From: Litoditis marina
Lineage: Eukaryota > Nematoda > Chromadorea > Rhabditida > Rhabditidae
Assembly (NCBI GenBank): GCA_964036275.1
Contig: OZ038434.1
Span: forward strand, 7,769,060 to 7,833,059
DNA: 64,000 bases
Reading direction: 5' to 3'
Shown: positions 37,701 through 49,821 of the stretch, in pieces
Numbering within the stretch: the stretch's first letter is position 1
Layout: each line of letters starts with the position of its first letter
The notes under the pieces: generated by a model
Told to the model about the DNA's origin: nothing
Seen by the model: only the letters and a program-made list of their open reading frames with translations
The model's database searches: none
Program-made: the position numbers and the translations under genes

Positions 37701-39479
37701 CCTGAACATCTCTTTCTCATAACTTGAAAGGGGCAGTTTTTCCCGACAACAGCTGAAATTTTCCGATAGAACTGCAAGGACCGAGGTTAAGGTGGATATA
37801 TTCTATTGTTCTTTATTTGGAATAAAAGGTGCTGTACGAAACCTATCCTTTTTTACTTGTTTCAATATTAGTCTGGTTCTAGGTACCAATGGGTCGTATA
37901 AACATGTTGGATGCCGGCACGGACAAAACAGCGAATATCACGGAGACGGCTGGCAGTCAGAGCACGGACCTCCACGGCAGAGCTGTCATGGTGAGCAGAC
38001 GACTGTTTTATTCACTTCATCATATCACATTCATGAAAATTTCTGACGTTCCCGGACTCTTACTCCGACATACTCCGAACTCTTAGACAACAAGAGAAAT
38101 ACCAGAAAAACAACTGAGAACTCATTTTCAATTTTCATTTGATGTTTCAGGCAGCCTGTGAGCGTATCCTGACCGGTGTGCAACCACTGTTAGACGGAGG
38201 AAAGAAGTGGGATGATGCCGTACTAGAGGCCTGGAAAATGAAACTACCACTGCAGGCGACTGAAGTTATCAGGTACTGAGAAATTCGTTTAGGAAAAGTA
38301 TTGAAAGTGGTGGCAAATTGAACCGAACATTTTCGTATTAGTAAAAAAGGAATTTACATAATATATGAATTAAGAAACTACATATTGTGTAGTTTCTCTT
38401 GTGAAACAGTTTCTAAATTGAATATATATGTAGTTTAAATTCTCTTTATTCAAGAAAATTAGAAACAACTTCCACTAGAGACACTTAAACGAGTAGTTCA
38501 TTCGGCATGTATTCAGATTTGACCGTGCCAAATATGGTTATGAGGAAGATTCTCCGACCTATTTCACTTCCGGTGCCGCCTGCGTGGAAGCAGAAGTCAA
38601 CTGCATGACAGGAGATCACAAGGTAGTTTAGAAATCTGACTTGTTCATTTTTATTCACCCAGAGCGAACAGTAAACTTGTGTCTATTGTATACTTCAGCT
38701 TCTGTCCGTGGACATCGTAATGGATGTGGGAGAAAGTCTGAATCCGGCTATCGATATTGGACAGATTGAGGGGGGATTCATGCAGGTATACTAATTTCAA
38801 CTACTTGTTGTTTTCGTTCCTTTCGGGTCACCATCACACTTATGAAAACACGCCAGTGAATAAGCGTGCATAAAATGAAGTTGAGGCATCATTTATTCAG
38901 ACGACTTTATTTGAAACTAACTTCTGTCCCTCTTCTAGTCTTAGTTTTATAAATAAATTGAGTGTTTTATCAGGGTTATGGCCTACTCACGTGCGAGGAG
39001 CTAAAATGGGATCAATCCGGAATGTTGGAGACTTCGAATATGACGAGTTACAAGATACCCACTGCAGCCATGACTCCCAAGCAGTTCCGGGTAAAACTCC
39101 TGGGGGATACCCCCAGTTATCCAGGACAAGTTTACTCGTCCAAGGTATAGTTCATTTCATTCTCACGTAAACTTCTACAGTATGCTGTTGACCTTTCCAA
39201 CAAGTGTTTATTGTCGAAAACATCGCTTTCACGGATTATATTTTGTTGAAAAATTATTATAAGGATATGCCTGATACCTTTAACCTACAACAATATTTAA
39301 TCATATTAAGTTTTTTTTAGGGAATCGGGGAGCCGCCGCTGATGTTGGGTGGCGCGGCCTATTCGGCCATTCGGTTCGCGGTACTGGACTATCGGAAGGA
39401 GACTGGAAGGGACCATTGGGTCCAGATAGACGCGCCTCTCACGAAGAGACAGATACTGGAACTGTGTCATGACAATTAG
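19807..39479 (+). CDS. Molybdo-flavoenzyme of the xanthine dehydrogenase/aldehyde oxidase family, 32 exons
   Basis: The family oxidises aldehydes or purines through Mo cofactor, two 2Fe2S clusters and FAD. Exons: 19807-19903, 20128-20224, 21248-21384, 21654-21749, 21937-22019, 22258-22368, 22690-22834, 23226-23299, 23571-23717, 23896-24081, 24483-24655, 31717-31915, 32606-32720, 32922-33034, 33260-33361, 33661-33780, 34040-34142, 34485-34566, 34856-34946, 35262-35431, 35620-35707, 35991-36100, 36500-36584, 36771-36916, 37203-37281, 37509-37625, 37883-37990, 38151-38272, 38517-38622, 38699-38785, 38974-39144, 39321-39479 (1272 aa, frame intact; relatives about 1330). All eight cluster cysteines are present: C42, C47, C50, C72; C111, C114; C146, C148. 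Mo-domain motifs: GGQEH (705-709), VGGAFGGK (761-768), NTAFRG (876-881), and GIGEPPL with catalytic E1224. Ile769 replaces the Glu that xanthine dehydrogenases carry after GGK, which favours aldehyde-oxidase-like specificity. The FAD loop is unusual (see findings). Donors of exons 3, 12 and 21 are GTT-type. Confidence 0.9.
20226..20446. repeat. Intron 2 copy of the purine-rich duplicated segment
   Basis: It starts immediately at the exon 2 donor (AG|GTCAGAGAGACAAAAATAAC). It runs through a (GA)n tract to CTGCAAACTGCGTT, matching 18503-18710. The copy here has a longer pure (AG)n run. Confidence 0.8.
20500..20585. repeat. Family B palindromic element
   Basis: GAGTTTGTAGTTTGGTTCCG at the left and ATCAAACTACAACGTAG at the right are imperfect inverted ends, as at 4430-4525. 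It lies in intron 2 of the oxidase gene. Confidence 0.55.
25125..29695 (-). CDS. Membrane-anchored LEA-like repeat protein with polyglutamine/proline tail, nested in the oxidase intron
   Basis: Exons (minus): 29695-29602, 29315-29254, 28804-28651, 28329-28201, 28022-27882, 27627-27562, 27286-27200, 26857-26759, 26578-26543, 26146-25125; 629 aa, frame intact. Residues 1-31 are hydrophilic and basic near the end (RDPKRQDK). Residues 33-52 form one transmembrane helix ([17 protein letters not shown]). Residues 53-277 are Ala/Lys/Glu-rich, without Cys or Trp, in amphipathic units such as [19 protein letters not shown] and [12 protein letters not shown]. These resemble group 3 LEA (LEA_4) repeats, which protect proteins and membranes during drying. 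From exon 3 on, introns are all phase 1, and exons 4 and 5 (43 and 47 codons) each carry one unit. Residues 290-629 are Pro/Ala then Gln runs broken by [10 protein letters not shown] or APVKTNQ spacers. Basic residues before the helix suggest the repeats face the lumen or exterior (inference). Whether it is a true LEA protein is not proven. Confidence 0.8.
25230..25810. repeat. (CAG/CAA)n-type trinucleotide tracts within the last exon
   Basis: Several GTT-rich tracts on the plus strand (CAA codons on the minus strand) encode glutamine runs. The almost exclusive use of CAA suggests expansion by slippage. The tracts are in frame and separated by conserved PAKTN/PVKTN spacers. The runs may be length-polymorphic or mis-assembled. 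Confidence 0.85.
29696..31716. other. Upstream region of the nested gene, rest of oxidase intron 11
   Basis: No exon is supported here. It is the presumed promoter side of the nested minus-strand gene. A comparatively GC-rich patch lies at about 31205-31310. I could not identify a TATA box or start site with confidence. Confidence 0.4.
31947..32145. repeat. 200-bp miniature inverted-repeat element in oxidase intron 12
   Basis: Perfect 24-bp terminal inverted repeats: GAGTGGGCGACGATTCAGCT followed by AAAA at the left, and the complement at 32122-32145. It lies about 30 bp downstream of the exon 12 donor. The interior is AT-rich and non-coding. Confidence 0.85.
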
Positions 39480-40289
39480 CTGTTCATACATCAATCAAGA
39501 TTTGAGATACATAATGTACTTATTTAGCTTCTGATTTCGGTACCGATGTTGACGTTACCTACTTGTGCAACCGTAAGTGTGTTTTATTTTCTCTTTCAGT
39601 CTTTTTTTCTTAAATTTTGACGTATAAAGATGATGAAATTATTCGCACCGGCTCGTGATTTGGTACCACCAAATGTTGAGAAGCTGCTAGCCTAACGTGG
39701 AGTATTTGGGTTGACCTCGAGTTCGACCAACTCACTAACTTATTTTACAAGCTTACAAAAACTAAATTCACTTGCACTTCTAGCTCCTGACTAGTTCTCT
39801 GTTCTGCTCTGTAGTAAATGTGGGAAAGAAGTACATATTTTCATCAAATTTAAGTACAAATCATATGTTTTGTCTGAGACGGACCAGGTTCAGAAAAGAA
39901 ACACAGCATGACGCGTAAAATCTCATCTTTCGGGGTAAAAAGGTGTATTTATTATATCAGGAACGCAACAGAATTTTCCGTTCATCATTTTCTGCATAGT
40001 TCGAACAACGGTCTAGGCCGAAACCTTTTCTTCTCATTATAATGGACTCACAAATGATATTGAGAGGTTTGCAAATGTCGCGCTAATCTGTCACTGACAG
40101 TGTACCAATCCTTGAACTATACGATTATAACAAATCATAAACTCAAAACCAGGAGGATCAAAGCTCTGGAAACTGGCATTAGTGACAGTTACACTCTCCT
40201 ACAGTGTAGCAGTGTTTGCTCCCAGAATGCCCAGCGGTATCAAAAACAGAAATTGGAAATGCGACATTTGTGAGGCGTTGTTCAATATG

Positions 40290-40535
40290 AACTATAGTTC
40301 ACACTATTCCTACTGAGACTCCTACAGCAACCTTACAAACTTTCCGAAGGCTGTTGTGAAGCTTAAAATGTAGTTCATGGAAAATGCTCTCGTATATTCA
40401 CTCTACGTGAGAAGGAGAATGAGGTACTAAAATGCTCAACTTCTCCGATCAAAAGTTTGTAAGCAAAACGGTTTGGAAGTTTCAAAATCCCACTGTAGAA
40501 GTCTCAGTAGGAATGGAAAAGACTATACTCAACTC
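40290..40535. repeat. Foldback element, about 245 bp
   Basis: The ends CTATTCCTACTGAGACTCCT (near 40305) and the complement TGTAGAAGTCTCAGTAGGAA (near 40495) form inverted repeats, extended by TATAGT at both outer edges. An isolated AGTCTCAGTAGGAA at about 62236 suggests a further family member. Confidence 0.65.
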
Positions 40536-43479
40536 CGCATTTAGTGTTTAACTTCAAAACACGAATACCTGACTTCTGGAACAGGAAATTCAACCGCTAC
40601 CTTGGTCGTCAAGTCCAAAATGTAAAGTTTTTGATGCAAAGTTTTTAGTTGGTTTTATAATGGTTTTGGTTTATGGTTTTTTTTGTTTTTTCTTCATTGC
40701 TGTTCCGTAGTAGAAATGCAAACTAACGGAAGGAAAAGTCTAGACCCGATATCTGTCCGAAACTGTATATGTATGTCTTGTTTCTTCGATAATTATAACA
40801 TGATTACGCAACCCACGCTTCCTCATTGGATGACTACGTAGCTAACTAATCCTATTCCGGTGTTAGTTACATACACAAGATGTATTTCTGGTATAATTGA
40901 CATCCTCCTCCTTAATCCCAATAAAGCCCTATTGTGAAGCCCAGGAAATTTTAATCCTGATCATACTTTTCAACATTTGAAACTTTCGTAGTTCACGTAG
41001 TTCCTATTTGTAGGCTTCTATACATTTCTCAGTATGGATCATGGAGACCATCAAGGTCACACAATCAGTTATAGGAATTGACCAATCGTCAGTTATAGTT
41101 TGATTTAGTATACTACGTTTCATCAATCGGTGACTTTCTACAGTAATCTTTCGAATATTCGAGGAAATTTATCTAACCCCTAAACAGACTTTTAGCTCCA
41201 CAGTTTTCTATGCTTGTAGTAACCAATGTAATATACAAAATCACAAAGTTTAAACTATTCATAATACCTACAAGATATGAATAATGTACTTGAAAGATTC
41301 AGAATCTTACTGTAGAGGGCTATTGTTGCGTGAAACAGACTATAGTTCGATGCAATGTAACGGGATCAAACTACAAACACAGCCGGATATGACCACATAC
41401 ACCGTACTACCTTACTTCGGAAAAAGCTGACCCTATATGAGTGTTTTCCGGAGACGTGGTGTAATGTGTCCATTGAAATTTTCATGGACAACTATTTCTT
41501 GCCCAGACGACCGAAAGATCAGTGGAACTGGAGAATTGAAAGAAGCTGGTCAACTGCATTCTTTTGCCTGTCGCTTGCACTCGTCCTTTGACAAAGTTCA
41601 TTAGCCCTCTTTTATGGTTTTTGAACGTTACTCAAAGAACACCGGAGACAGTTATAAATTAATGTATTGTTACAGTTTCAAACCTTTCCTATTGAGATTG
41701 CTAGGTAGTCTATGAATTGCAATTTCGATGAGCCAATACTTTCAGCAGCGAATCAGCTGAGGTAAAGAAAAGAGTCCAACATACTAAAGAAAACGGTTTA
41801 GTTTCTCCATTAGCAAATCGTGTACTGCGCAGTGCTATCCCGCGTGAATTTTCCCTATTACAAAAAATACAAACTCCATTAGTGGTAAACCAATTTGAGA
41901 CCAATGCACAATTTGTGAGAAGTCGAGAAACGATGCTTTTTGGCTGTGTAGTTGTGTGATATAATTTTTAACATCATTTTGTATTCCAACATCTCGTACT
42001 TGGTAAAGTGATAAAAGTAGACAATAGTGTTATCTTTTAGTGCTTTTACAGATGTTTTCCACATAATTCAACTCCAAATGTACTTTGTGTACACCTTGAT
42101 TGCGTTAGAAAAGGAAGAATTCAATTTGATTTTCCAGTAAGAAAGAAAGGATGTCCTTTTAAGTAGTTCTCTTCTTTCTTGACTGATCATAGTTCTCTTC
42201 TATTTCTTTTCAAAGACCACCCGCTGCAGTCATGTTTTTAGAGGTAGGTCAGTATGTGTTTGCTCTCATTGAACTCTCGGAAGAAATAACCATATTAATC
42301 ACATACTGCTTTTCAATTACTGATTACCTGTTGCGATAGCCTGAAACTACACCGATCGACCGAACAAACTTCGAGAGAAAATCTCATTTATGTCTGTTGT
42401 GTTTGTAGTTTCATCTCCTACAATCGAGCAATCTACGCTGTATTCAAAGATGGAAACAGTGCGGATATGATCTATTCTGTTTTGTATTCGCATCGATTGG
42501 TGATTGATGTGTATTAGAATGATTTGTATGGAACCTCAGAAACAATATTGTTCAGTAAATGACCCAATATTCGTTGTAGTTTGATCTCGATAGATCACAA
42601 AAATCATGAAACAGACGGCATCCAACTACAAACACAGTGGTATTGTGGTAATAGGCAGCATACCCCACATCGGCATGCTTTGGAAAGAGCCCTCTCTAGA
42701 AGACAATATAAATTTTCAAGAATATAATTCAATTCAAAAAATTCAAGAAATTCAAATTCAAATTAAAGAAGTTCAAGAAGAAATTCAAGTGGAAGCAATC
42801 TCAGATTTAGTACTAAACTATTTAAAATGACGAGGTTAAATGGGCATTTTTGGTACATCGAACGCAATCGTTTTCCAATTCATCTTGTACTTTCCACAAT
42901 CAATGCTGTTCAATCATCACATTTTCGTACGCCGCTCTGGAAATAGAACCGAATTGCGTAGAAATTGTTATTATATTATTCCTACAAGTTAGTTTTCCCC
43001 GTTAACATCCGAGATTGACGTAAATCCAACACACCACATGTCCTTTCCGTGCAAGGTTTGAGTTTACTGAACTTTGCAAATTGCGCGTAAAACACAGACT
43101 ACGCAAACAACTCGTGATACGTTATATAATTGTATACAATCTAGAAGCCTTCGTACGTCTAGATATTAATGAGGCTCGACCACAAACTTACCAAAGTATG
43201 AAGCTCGTGCTTGGGTTTGCGAATGTGTAAACACTAAACAAAGCTGTGACACTACTCTTGGTAGTCTCTTGAATATATTTTCTAATAGAGAGGATGACAA
43301 CTTTGGAGTAAAAGAATAAAAGATGAATTGGGGGTTTTCTTGGTTTTTCTTTCACTGCTAAGTAACACATGTTTCGTTTCACGTTTTTTATACCAAACTA
43401 CGTCCGACTAAAAAGCGATGCGCGGCAAACTAGAACCTTAATCTGTTTGAAGTTGAGTGGAAATCGTATAGGAGATTAG

Positions 43480-43569
43480 AAGCCTTTGGAGGATCCGGAT
43501 ATCAAGTTGCGGATATATTAAGTGAATGTAGGAGGATGGAAGCAGTCTTCCCTGGCTCGTCAGAAGTTG
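43480..43569 (+). other. Isolated exon-like open stretch
   Basis: A stretch between an AG (GGAGATTAG) and a good donor (GTGAGA) stays open and encodes a plausible globular peptide (AFGGSGYQVADILSECRR...). No neighbouring exon could be joined to it. It could be an exon of an unassembled gene, a gene relic or chance. Confidence 0.2.
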
Positions 43570-46500
43570 GTGAGATATTCTTGTTCTCATGAGATCAACT
43601 CATGAATAACATCTCACCAACTTCTGGTGAAATTCCATTGGTTTTACTGCTGCAACATTAGGAATGTGCGAGTAGTTAGTCTGCTGTTCATTAACTTCTT
43701 ACAATAAATATGTTATGGACTTCACAAGAGGTTATAGGGAAATGATACCGTACCTAATGTTCATATCTTCAACGCATTGTTCCATAACTTTTCGAGAACG
43801 ATAGTCTTTTCCATAGTATTTTCAAAAAATAGGTATGAACAAAAATACACAGTAATTTTTTTTCTAAACATGAAAAGTTGATTTTGTGTGGTCGGTGAAT
43901 TTTACAACAACTACTGGCTTGGAGATTTATACCTCCTACACGGAGAATGTTACATGTACTTTCATAATATTCGAGTGTAATTGTATGTTTCCGTTAACTC
44001 TTTTATGATAGGTTAGTCATTCCTCATCTTTCCCTTATTAGACTCAATGTTCCGACCACTCAAAGTTCTGATTACGGTAATACTGCCGCTCAAATTTCAT
44101 TACTCCTACATGTAATAATAATAGTACACTACTTATCGAATGGCTATATAAGCCTTTACCTGGGGCTGTATGAGCTATTCGTTGTTATTTCTCCTTGATA
44201 ACTAGTTGAAAGTAGCCTTGTGGAAAACACTCATTTTTCCGACATTCACTATTAGAAACATCTAAAACACTATTGTGGTTCAAAAAATTATATCTTGAAT
44301 ACTCTCAAGTTCAGATGAAAAAAGTTGGATCGTGCCAAAAAATGAACTTTTCAAGCTTGGTTTTGGTGGCTTAATCAGAAAAAACAATATAGTTACTAAT
44401 ATAAGTCATGATAAGACTCTATAGGATCATATTGTTCTGATATTGGCTAGACTCGTTTTTATCCATAGAATTAAAATGCAGCATTTTTGGCCCAATAGCC
44501 GTTTCTCGCCTTTATATAGGGAAAATGTAAATTCTTCCCGATCCCTCAATTACAAATAAAAATTTAATATGCGCCCGCTGTTGTTATTCTTCAACACGTT
44601 ATATCCATCCCCGCTCGCTGTCAGTGAGGCGGTTTTCATGTTTCACCAAATTCGTGCTCTAATTAATTTTGAATTCTCAACGATCTAAGAATTCTGAATG
44701 TGTCCAGAGCAACAGTTGCGTTTTTTTTTTGGTTTAAAGTGGTGCTTCTTGACTGTTCTCCACATTCAATGTATTTGCAAGTTATCAGTGCAACTGTGCC
44801 ACGAACACTGAATGAGTGGCGTTCCCATCAGTTTTTTACATCACGTAATTGAGCACCTGAACTATTGCAGTTGCTCAAGGAAACGTAGAACCATACGGTT
44901 ACGGTACCGGTTCCCATGCGGGGCTATCGCACCGTAATTTGGCTGTGTACGCAGCTCAAACTACAACTTAGATACTTTATGTCACTTTCTGTGCCTCTTA
45001 GTCAAATGACTACAAGTACCGTGTTCCCGCTTTTGTCGGTGTGTAGCCGACGCGCCGAGATTGCTGTGATAATATCCGGATGATACCTGATTACACGGAT
45101 ATTCTACCCACTTACGTGGCATAAGACTCCATAACCTTAATGACATGAGGCAAAAGCTAAGCTCTTCCTAAATCCGTCACCCAGTATTTTCTGTAGGAAT
45201 CAGTTCGCTCTCTTGGGAAGTTCGCGGTGAGTCGGTTTTCCTACTTGCAGTTTACGTTACAGTAGTCAACAAGGGATTTCAGACAAGTGTACCAGCATCT
45301 TGGTAATATTCTCAAAAACTGCGAACTACAACGAAAACTAACTCTCGAAAGTGAATTTTTGATCGTGCGCAGCGCCAAGCGCTGCGCATATGTCTTCTAA
45401 TTTACAGGTCTTACGAATTTTAGGAAAGGCTTAGAAATAAATGAAAAAAAAGATATATCCATGAACCAGTCTCGCAAAATACCTCATGACGTTGCATCTG
45501 GATTATCACTAGTGTACCCAGTGGTCGGGAGCTATATGCAATGCGCTTCAATCAAAAAACCAACCAAACTGATCTCAGTGTGGCATACAAAATCAACCCT
45601 ACCGAAACTAAAAACTCACAGATTCTTTCCCGATAGTTGTGAAAAAAATGCTATTCATAAGGAAACTTCATCTACGTTCGTTATGGATAGTTTTCAGCAT
45701 CTTTCAGAGCATCGGACATGCATATTTGCTTACGTATAGTCAATTTCCGCGCAGGAGTGTAAAGACTAATAAGGTCCTAACACTTGTGGGTTTTTTTTTC
45801 TAAGACGGTGATTCAGTTACATATATGCTCTTTCCTGTTACGTACTTCGCTGATATATGATAGGCCTGCAATCATCACGTAACACTGAATAGTTTGAGCT
45901 CACTTTTTTCGTAGTAAAAACTGTTAATTCATACTCACATTCAAATGTGATGATGAAAATTGAAGACTTGAACAAGTTTATGCAGGGTCGCTGCTTTTGG
46001 TGACCTCGTTCAGCAGACTAATAGCTAAAAGTACAAAACTTGAAGGTCTGTGTTGGTTCAAACATTCCTATGGTTCTATTTATGGTTTTCACTGTAACTA
46101 GTAGTTCCGCAATAAAATCTAATAACCGCACAAACAGCGAAACTATCCTATGTGCTTCCTTGGCGTATATTGCATTTAAACTTATTCAATCCGCGCTCCG
46201 ATTGAATCACTTTGAAGCCCACGGGTGGTACTAGAGTCCCTTCTATTATGGTATTCAGCTGTAAACAAGAACACTCTCCTTCGATAAACATCCCGAAATA
46301 CAGCACATCAGACATTAATCGGCTACAGTATCGGAATCAGCTTACATGTGTAGTTCTATCTAGCTCAATAGAAAGCAGTATACGGTAAACAGAAAGATTA
46401 GTCACTCACAGTGCATATTCATAGGAGTGAGATCGAACATCGAACAAATGAGCCCATAGTCACATAGACAGCTGACGACGGAAGACCTTGACATTTACAA

Positions 46501-47257
46501 AAAAATAAAAACCTATTCCGGTGAGCAACTTGAGTGGTAGTGAATAGGAAATTCTAATGATGTTTCGAGAGCGACAGAAAGCATGAATTTTTTGGAATGC
46601 TTTATCTAACTAGTGCTAACTGTTGCTTTTTACATATAAGTCACTTTTGTTAGAACATTCACCACCATCCTTATAGATCTATTTTAACCAACAGTAACCA
46701 CGCAAACCCCAGCAAAATAATCTGGAGAACATTTGGTGGTACATTTCCATCCAGTTCACGCGCCCTTCCAAAACTACAAAATGGAACTAACAACACCCCA
46801 TTCCACTAAGATAATCTCGAATACATAGATAATCTCGCCGGTTTTAGTACGAATAAGGGCAACTGTGAATCTGAACAAAGCACTTCCTCTAGGTGTTGTT
46901 TCACATTTACTATTTCTGTCTGCTAGCTTAGAGGCTCGAGAGCTTAAGGCTTACCTCCATAATTCACACAATGTCTCGCAAGTGATAAGTTTCTCTAACC
47001 GGCGAGATAGTACATAATCCGAGAGGGTGAATCTTCTAAGGAAGATTAGACCATTAGCCGATTGCTATCTTTGTAGTTTCAAAGCACCATGAAACAATTT
47101 CCGCAAAAAAATCAGAGCCCAGTTCCTAGAATTAAGTGTTTTGCGTGGTTTCGCGTAAGTTCACGTCCCACGTCGGAACAAAGTGTGTTGTCTACCAAGA
47201 AGCTGATCTCTGAATAACACCTCTTCCACCCTTTGGATTAGGACATGCTTCGGGGCG

Positions 47258-47265
47258 TATATAAG
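47258..47265 (+). promoter_or_regulatory. TATA box of the peptide precursor gene
   Basis: TATATAAG preceded by GGGCG lies about 390 bp upstream of the start codon. An acceptor (TTATTTTCAG) ends at 47641, eight bases before the ATG. A non-coding first exon starting near 47290 followed by an intron is therefore likely. Confidence 0.5.
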
Positions 47266-47648
47266 GACTGCAGCTGGCACATATCTGGCAGTTCATCTCT
47301 CATGTCTTGACTCCGTAGAACCAATTTCTTATCTTGTCCCAGCCTATAATATCCTCCTAAAATGTCCATGTATCTCCTTCCACTTTGTCACAACCTTCCA
47401 ACCTACCCTATCCGGAAAACCTATCATGATGGTATCTCTTCCTGCCTATCTCATTGGAAGCAGTTGACACTTTTACGAATACACTTCTCTCATCCTTTGT
47501 CGCAGTTCGCATATTTTTACCAAGGGTGTGCTGCCCAAACAGTCTTCACATGTATAATGTTCCGAATCGTGAGAACGTGAAGAAACGTGTAGTTTGTTAG
47601 CACAAAAGTCTTGTCACTTTCTGAGACTCAAGTTATTTTCAGGTAAAA

Positions 47649-49769
47649 ATGTCACGTGTACTATTGTTGGTGATTTCTTTCGTCATCACGACGAACGGCT
47701 TCTACATTCACAGAAGTAACAACGAGGTGAGTAGTTATAGTCCCGATCTCGCCTACGTGAACTTCTACAGTATCCATTCACGCTTTTCGACTTTTTGAGG
47801 CTTTCCGAATAAGAATGTGCAGAATCTTCTACAGAACTATCAGCTCTCATTGCACCAACACACTTCTCAGCTTTCAAAGAACACCTCAAAATAATGTGTT
47901 ATACAAATATTGGTAAAAAGATGTAGTATTCTAACGAGTTTGTACCAGACTTCCACTAAGAACTGTTTCAAGTTTCACTGAGCATGACTGTTTTAGATGC
48001 AAATACCCGAGATGAACGAGCCTAGTGAAGATGTACAATATGAGATTGACAATCAAGATTTGGAGAATTCGGTCCTGAACAGACTTCAAAAGAGACAAAT
48101 TAATGACTTAGCTGCACAGGTACACATCACCAGTCATTCTTCACTCACGTAGTTACGTGATGCGCGTAGAGCACGTCAGAGAGTGAACGCACGCACTTTT
48201 CACGTTTTACGTGATTCTAACATCCTCACATCCTTCTATCACACCAATTTCAACAACTCAAAGGGGGGGATCTAAACAAACTATAGACAGCTTATCTAGA
48301 AAACTTGTGATTTCCAACCACGTCACAATCTTTCAAAATGTCTATCTTTCAAAAGTGACTAAAAGGCGCTCAAGTAGCGTATCCAACGTCATTGGGTTTT
48401 GAACTTGTTTTTAAAAGGCTGCGCAGCTTTCACCCACGCATGTGAAATGATCATAAATCAAAAATATCTTGACTTGGAGCTGGTCCGGATCAAAATCATA
48501 CCAGTGCATAACAGCGAATGTACTCTGCTAAATACACGCCTAGACACCTCTGCAAAATCTTTATCTTTGAAAATCTTTAGAAAATGTCAGCTCAGAAGTG
48601 ATGTAACTGAAAACAGCCTGGCAAAGTTGTAGCCTCTTGAGGAACTACTAGTGAGAAAGTTACACGAACATTGTGACATTTCGTGACACTTTCGATAGTT
48701 TAAATATACAATTCTCGAATTTTCAGCGGGCCAACAATCTGATTCCGCGCAGTTCTCTGCTGATTTCCGGAAGAGGCTTCATGCCCGGCTTCTTCGATGC
48801 GCCCCGGGGCCTGTTCCTCAGAAAACGCTCGGCTGACGTCAGTTTCAATATTTACATTTTTTTAAAACAAAACCTCTTTCACGGGCTGGGGATCGAACCC
48901 GGATCTTGTGGAGCGACAGCCACACGCTAACCACTCGGCCACATTTCGAGATGATTTCGTGACAATTCGCATGACTATAAGTGAATGAGCAAACTTTGTA
49001 CTTCCCATTCAGGGTTGCCAAGTTTTTGTCACGTAAATTCTAGTGACACACCCGGAAACGGAAATGTGCAATAACGCGTGCGTAATTATTTGAGGACTTT
49101 GATGACTCTCGTGCTTATATCATACATAATTGAATCAACAACTATGCTGTTTGAGTCACGTTGAGAACATCACGTAATCGAGTATATTAGTTGAGAATTT
49201 GGATTTATACTAATCAGGCACGTACTTCAATTCGAACATGTACAAATGATACGTGAGGAGACTTCACGTACATTTGATAAAGACTATATTAGTTACAAAG
49301 TTGTTGAAATGCAAACATGTCACGATAACACATGTGACGTGTCATCACCACACGTGAGTAAACTACACGTACATTTGACAAAGACTATGCTTGCAGGACG
49401 GCAAGCGAAGTGTGCGAACAGTGGCGGCTATCCCCCGAAGTGGTCTGATGATCGGAGGTCGCGGATGGATGCCCGGATTCGCTGATGTTCGTTTCATAGG
49501 AAATAATCAATAACACTAATCGATTTACAATATATACAAATGGCATGAACAACCATGTTAATAATCAAAACAATGGTGATAGTGAGTGTTAGTTTTCCCA
49601 AAATGTTTTCTTTAGTGTAGTGACGATACGTACGAATAGGGAACAAGAACGGTACATGAAGAAATCTTATATGATTTTTTTATCTAAAGCAAAAAAATTT
49701 CAAATCTCACAGTATTTTCACTAATACACTTTGTTTCAGAATCACAACTCTTACGGGATGCTGTTGTAG
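47649..49769 (+). CDS. Secretory peptide (neuropeptide-like) precursor with two related peptides, 143 aa
   Basis: Exons: 47649-47726, 47997-48119, 48727-48837, 49397-49486, 49740-49769; all junctions phase 0, stop TAG. Residues 1-17 (MSRVLLLVISFVITTNG) are a signal peptide. An acidic spacer follows to the dibasic site KR58-59. Exon 3 carries peptide 1 (about 60-98) with IPRSSLLISGRGFMPGF, ending at RKR99-101. After a short spacer with KR107-108, exon 4 carries peptide 2 (about 109-143) with the related core IPRSGLMIGGRGWMPGF and a short C-terminus from exon 5. The repeated 17-residue core between prohormone-convertase-type sites is the hallmark of a peptide hormone or neuropeptide precursor. 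There is no C-terminal amidation Gly-Lys/Arg at the dibasic sites. An internal GR could be a further processing site. I cannot assign it to a named family. The donor of exon 4 is GTTCGT, weaker than the rest. Confidence 0.8.
48884..48948 (-). repeat. Pseudo-tRNA or SINE head (Ser/Leu-like)
   Basis: The A box (TGGCCGAGTGG) and B box (GGGTTCGATCCCC) are intact on the minus strand, but the acceptor ends do not pair well. It lies antisense in an intron of the peptide precursor gene, about 50 bp after exon 3. Confidence 0.5.
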
Positions 49770-49815
49770 AAGAGCCTGTTTTCCATGATGTACATTGTGA
49801 TTCAATTAAAGTATT

Positions 49816-49821
49816 AATAAA
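49816..49821 (+). terminator. Polyadenylation signal AATAAA of the peptide precursor gene
   Basis: AATAAA lies 47 bp after the stop codon, at a normal position for 3' end formation. Confidence 0.6.

Larger units (their letters stand above)
39480..47250. other. Gene-poor region between oxidase and peptide precursor genes
   Basis: Family B palindromes lie at about 41355-41385, 42400-42420 and 42575-42640. A foldback lies at 40290-40535, and an isolated exon-like stretch at 43480-43569. No continuous gene could be assembled. Long intervals (44.0-47.2 kb) show only AT-rich sequence and fragments of the tttgtagtttgat family (about 44940-44975). Confidence 0.45.

Noticed and set aside
45461..45739. 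92-codon plus-strand open frame
   Set aside because: No motif, no coding bias and no splice context.
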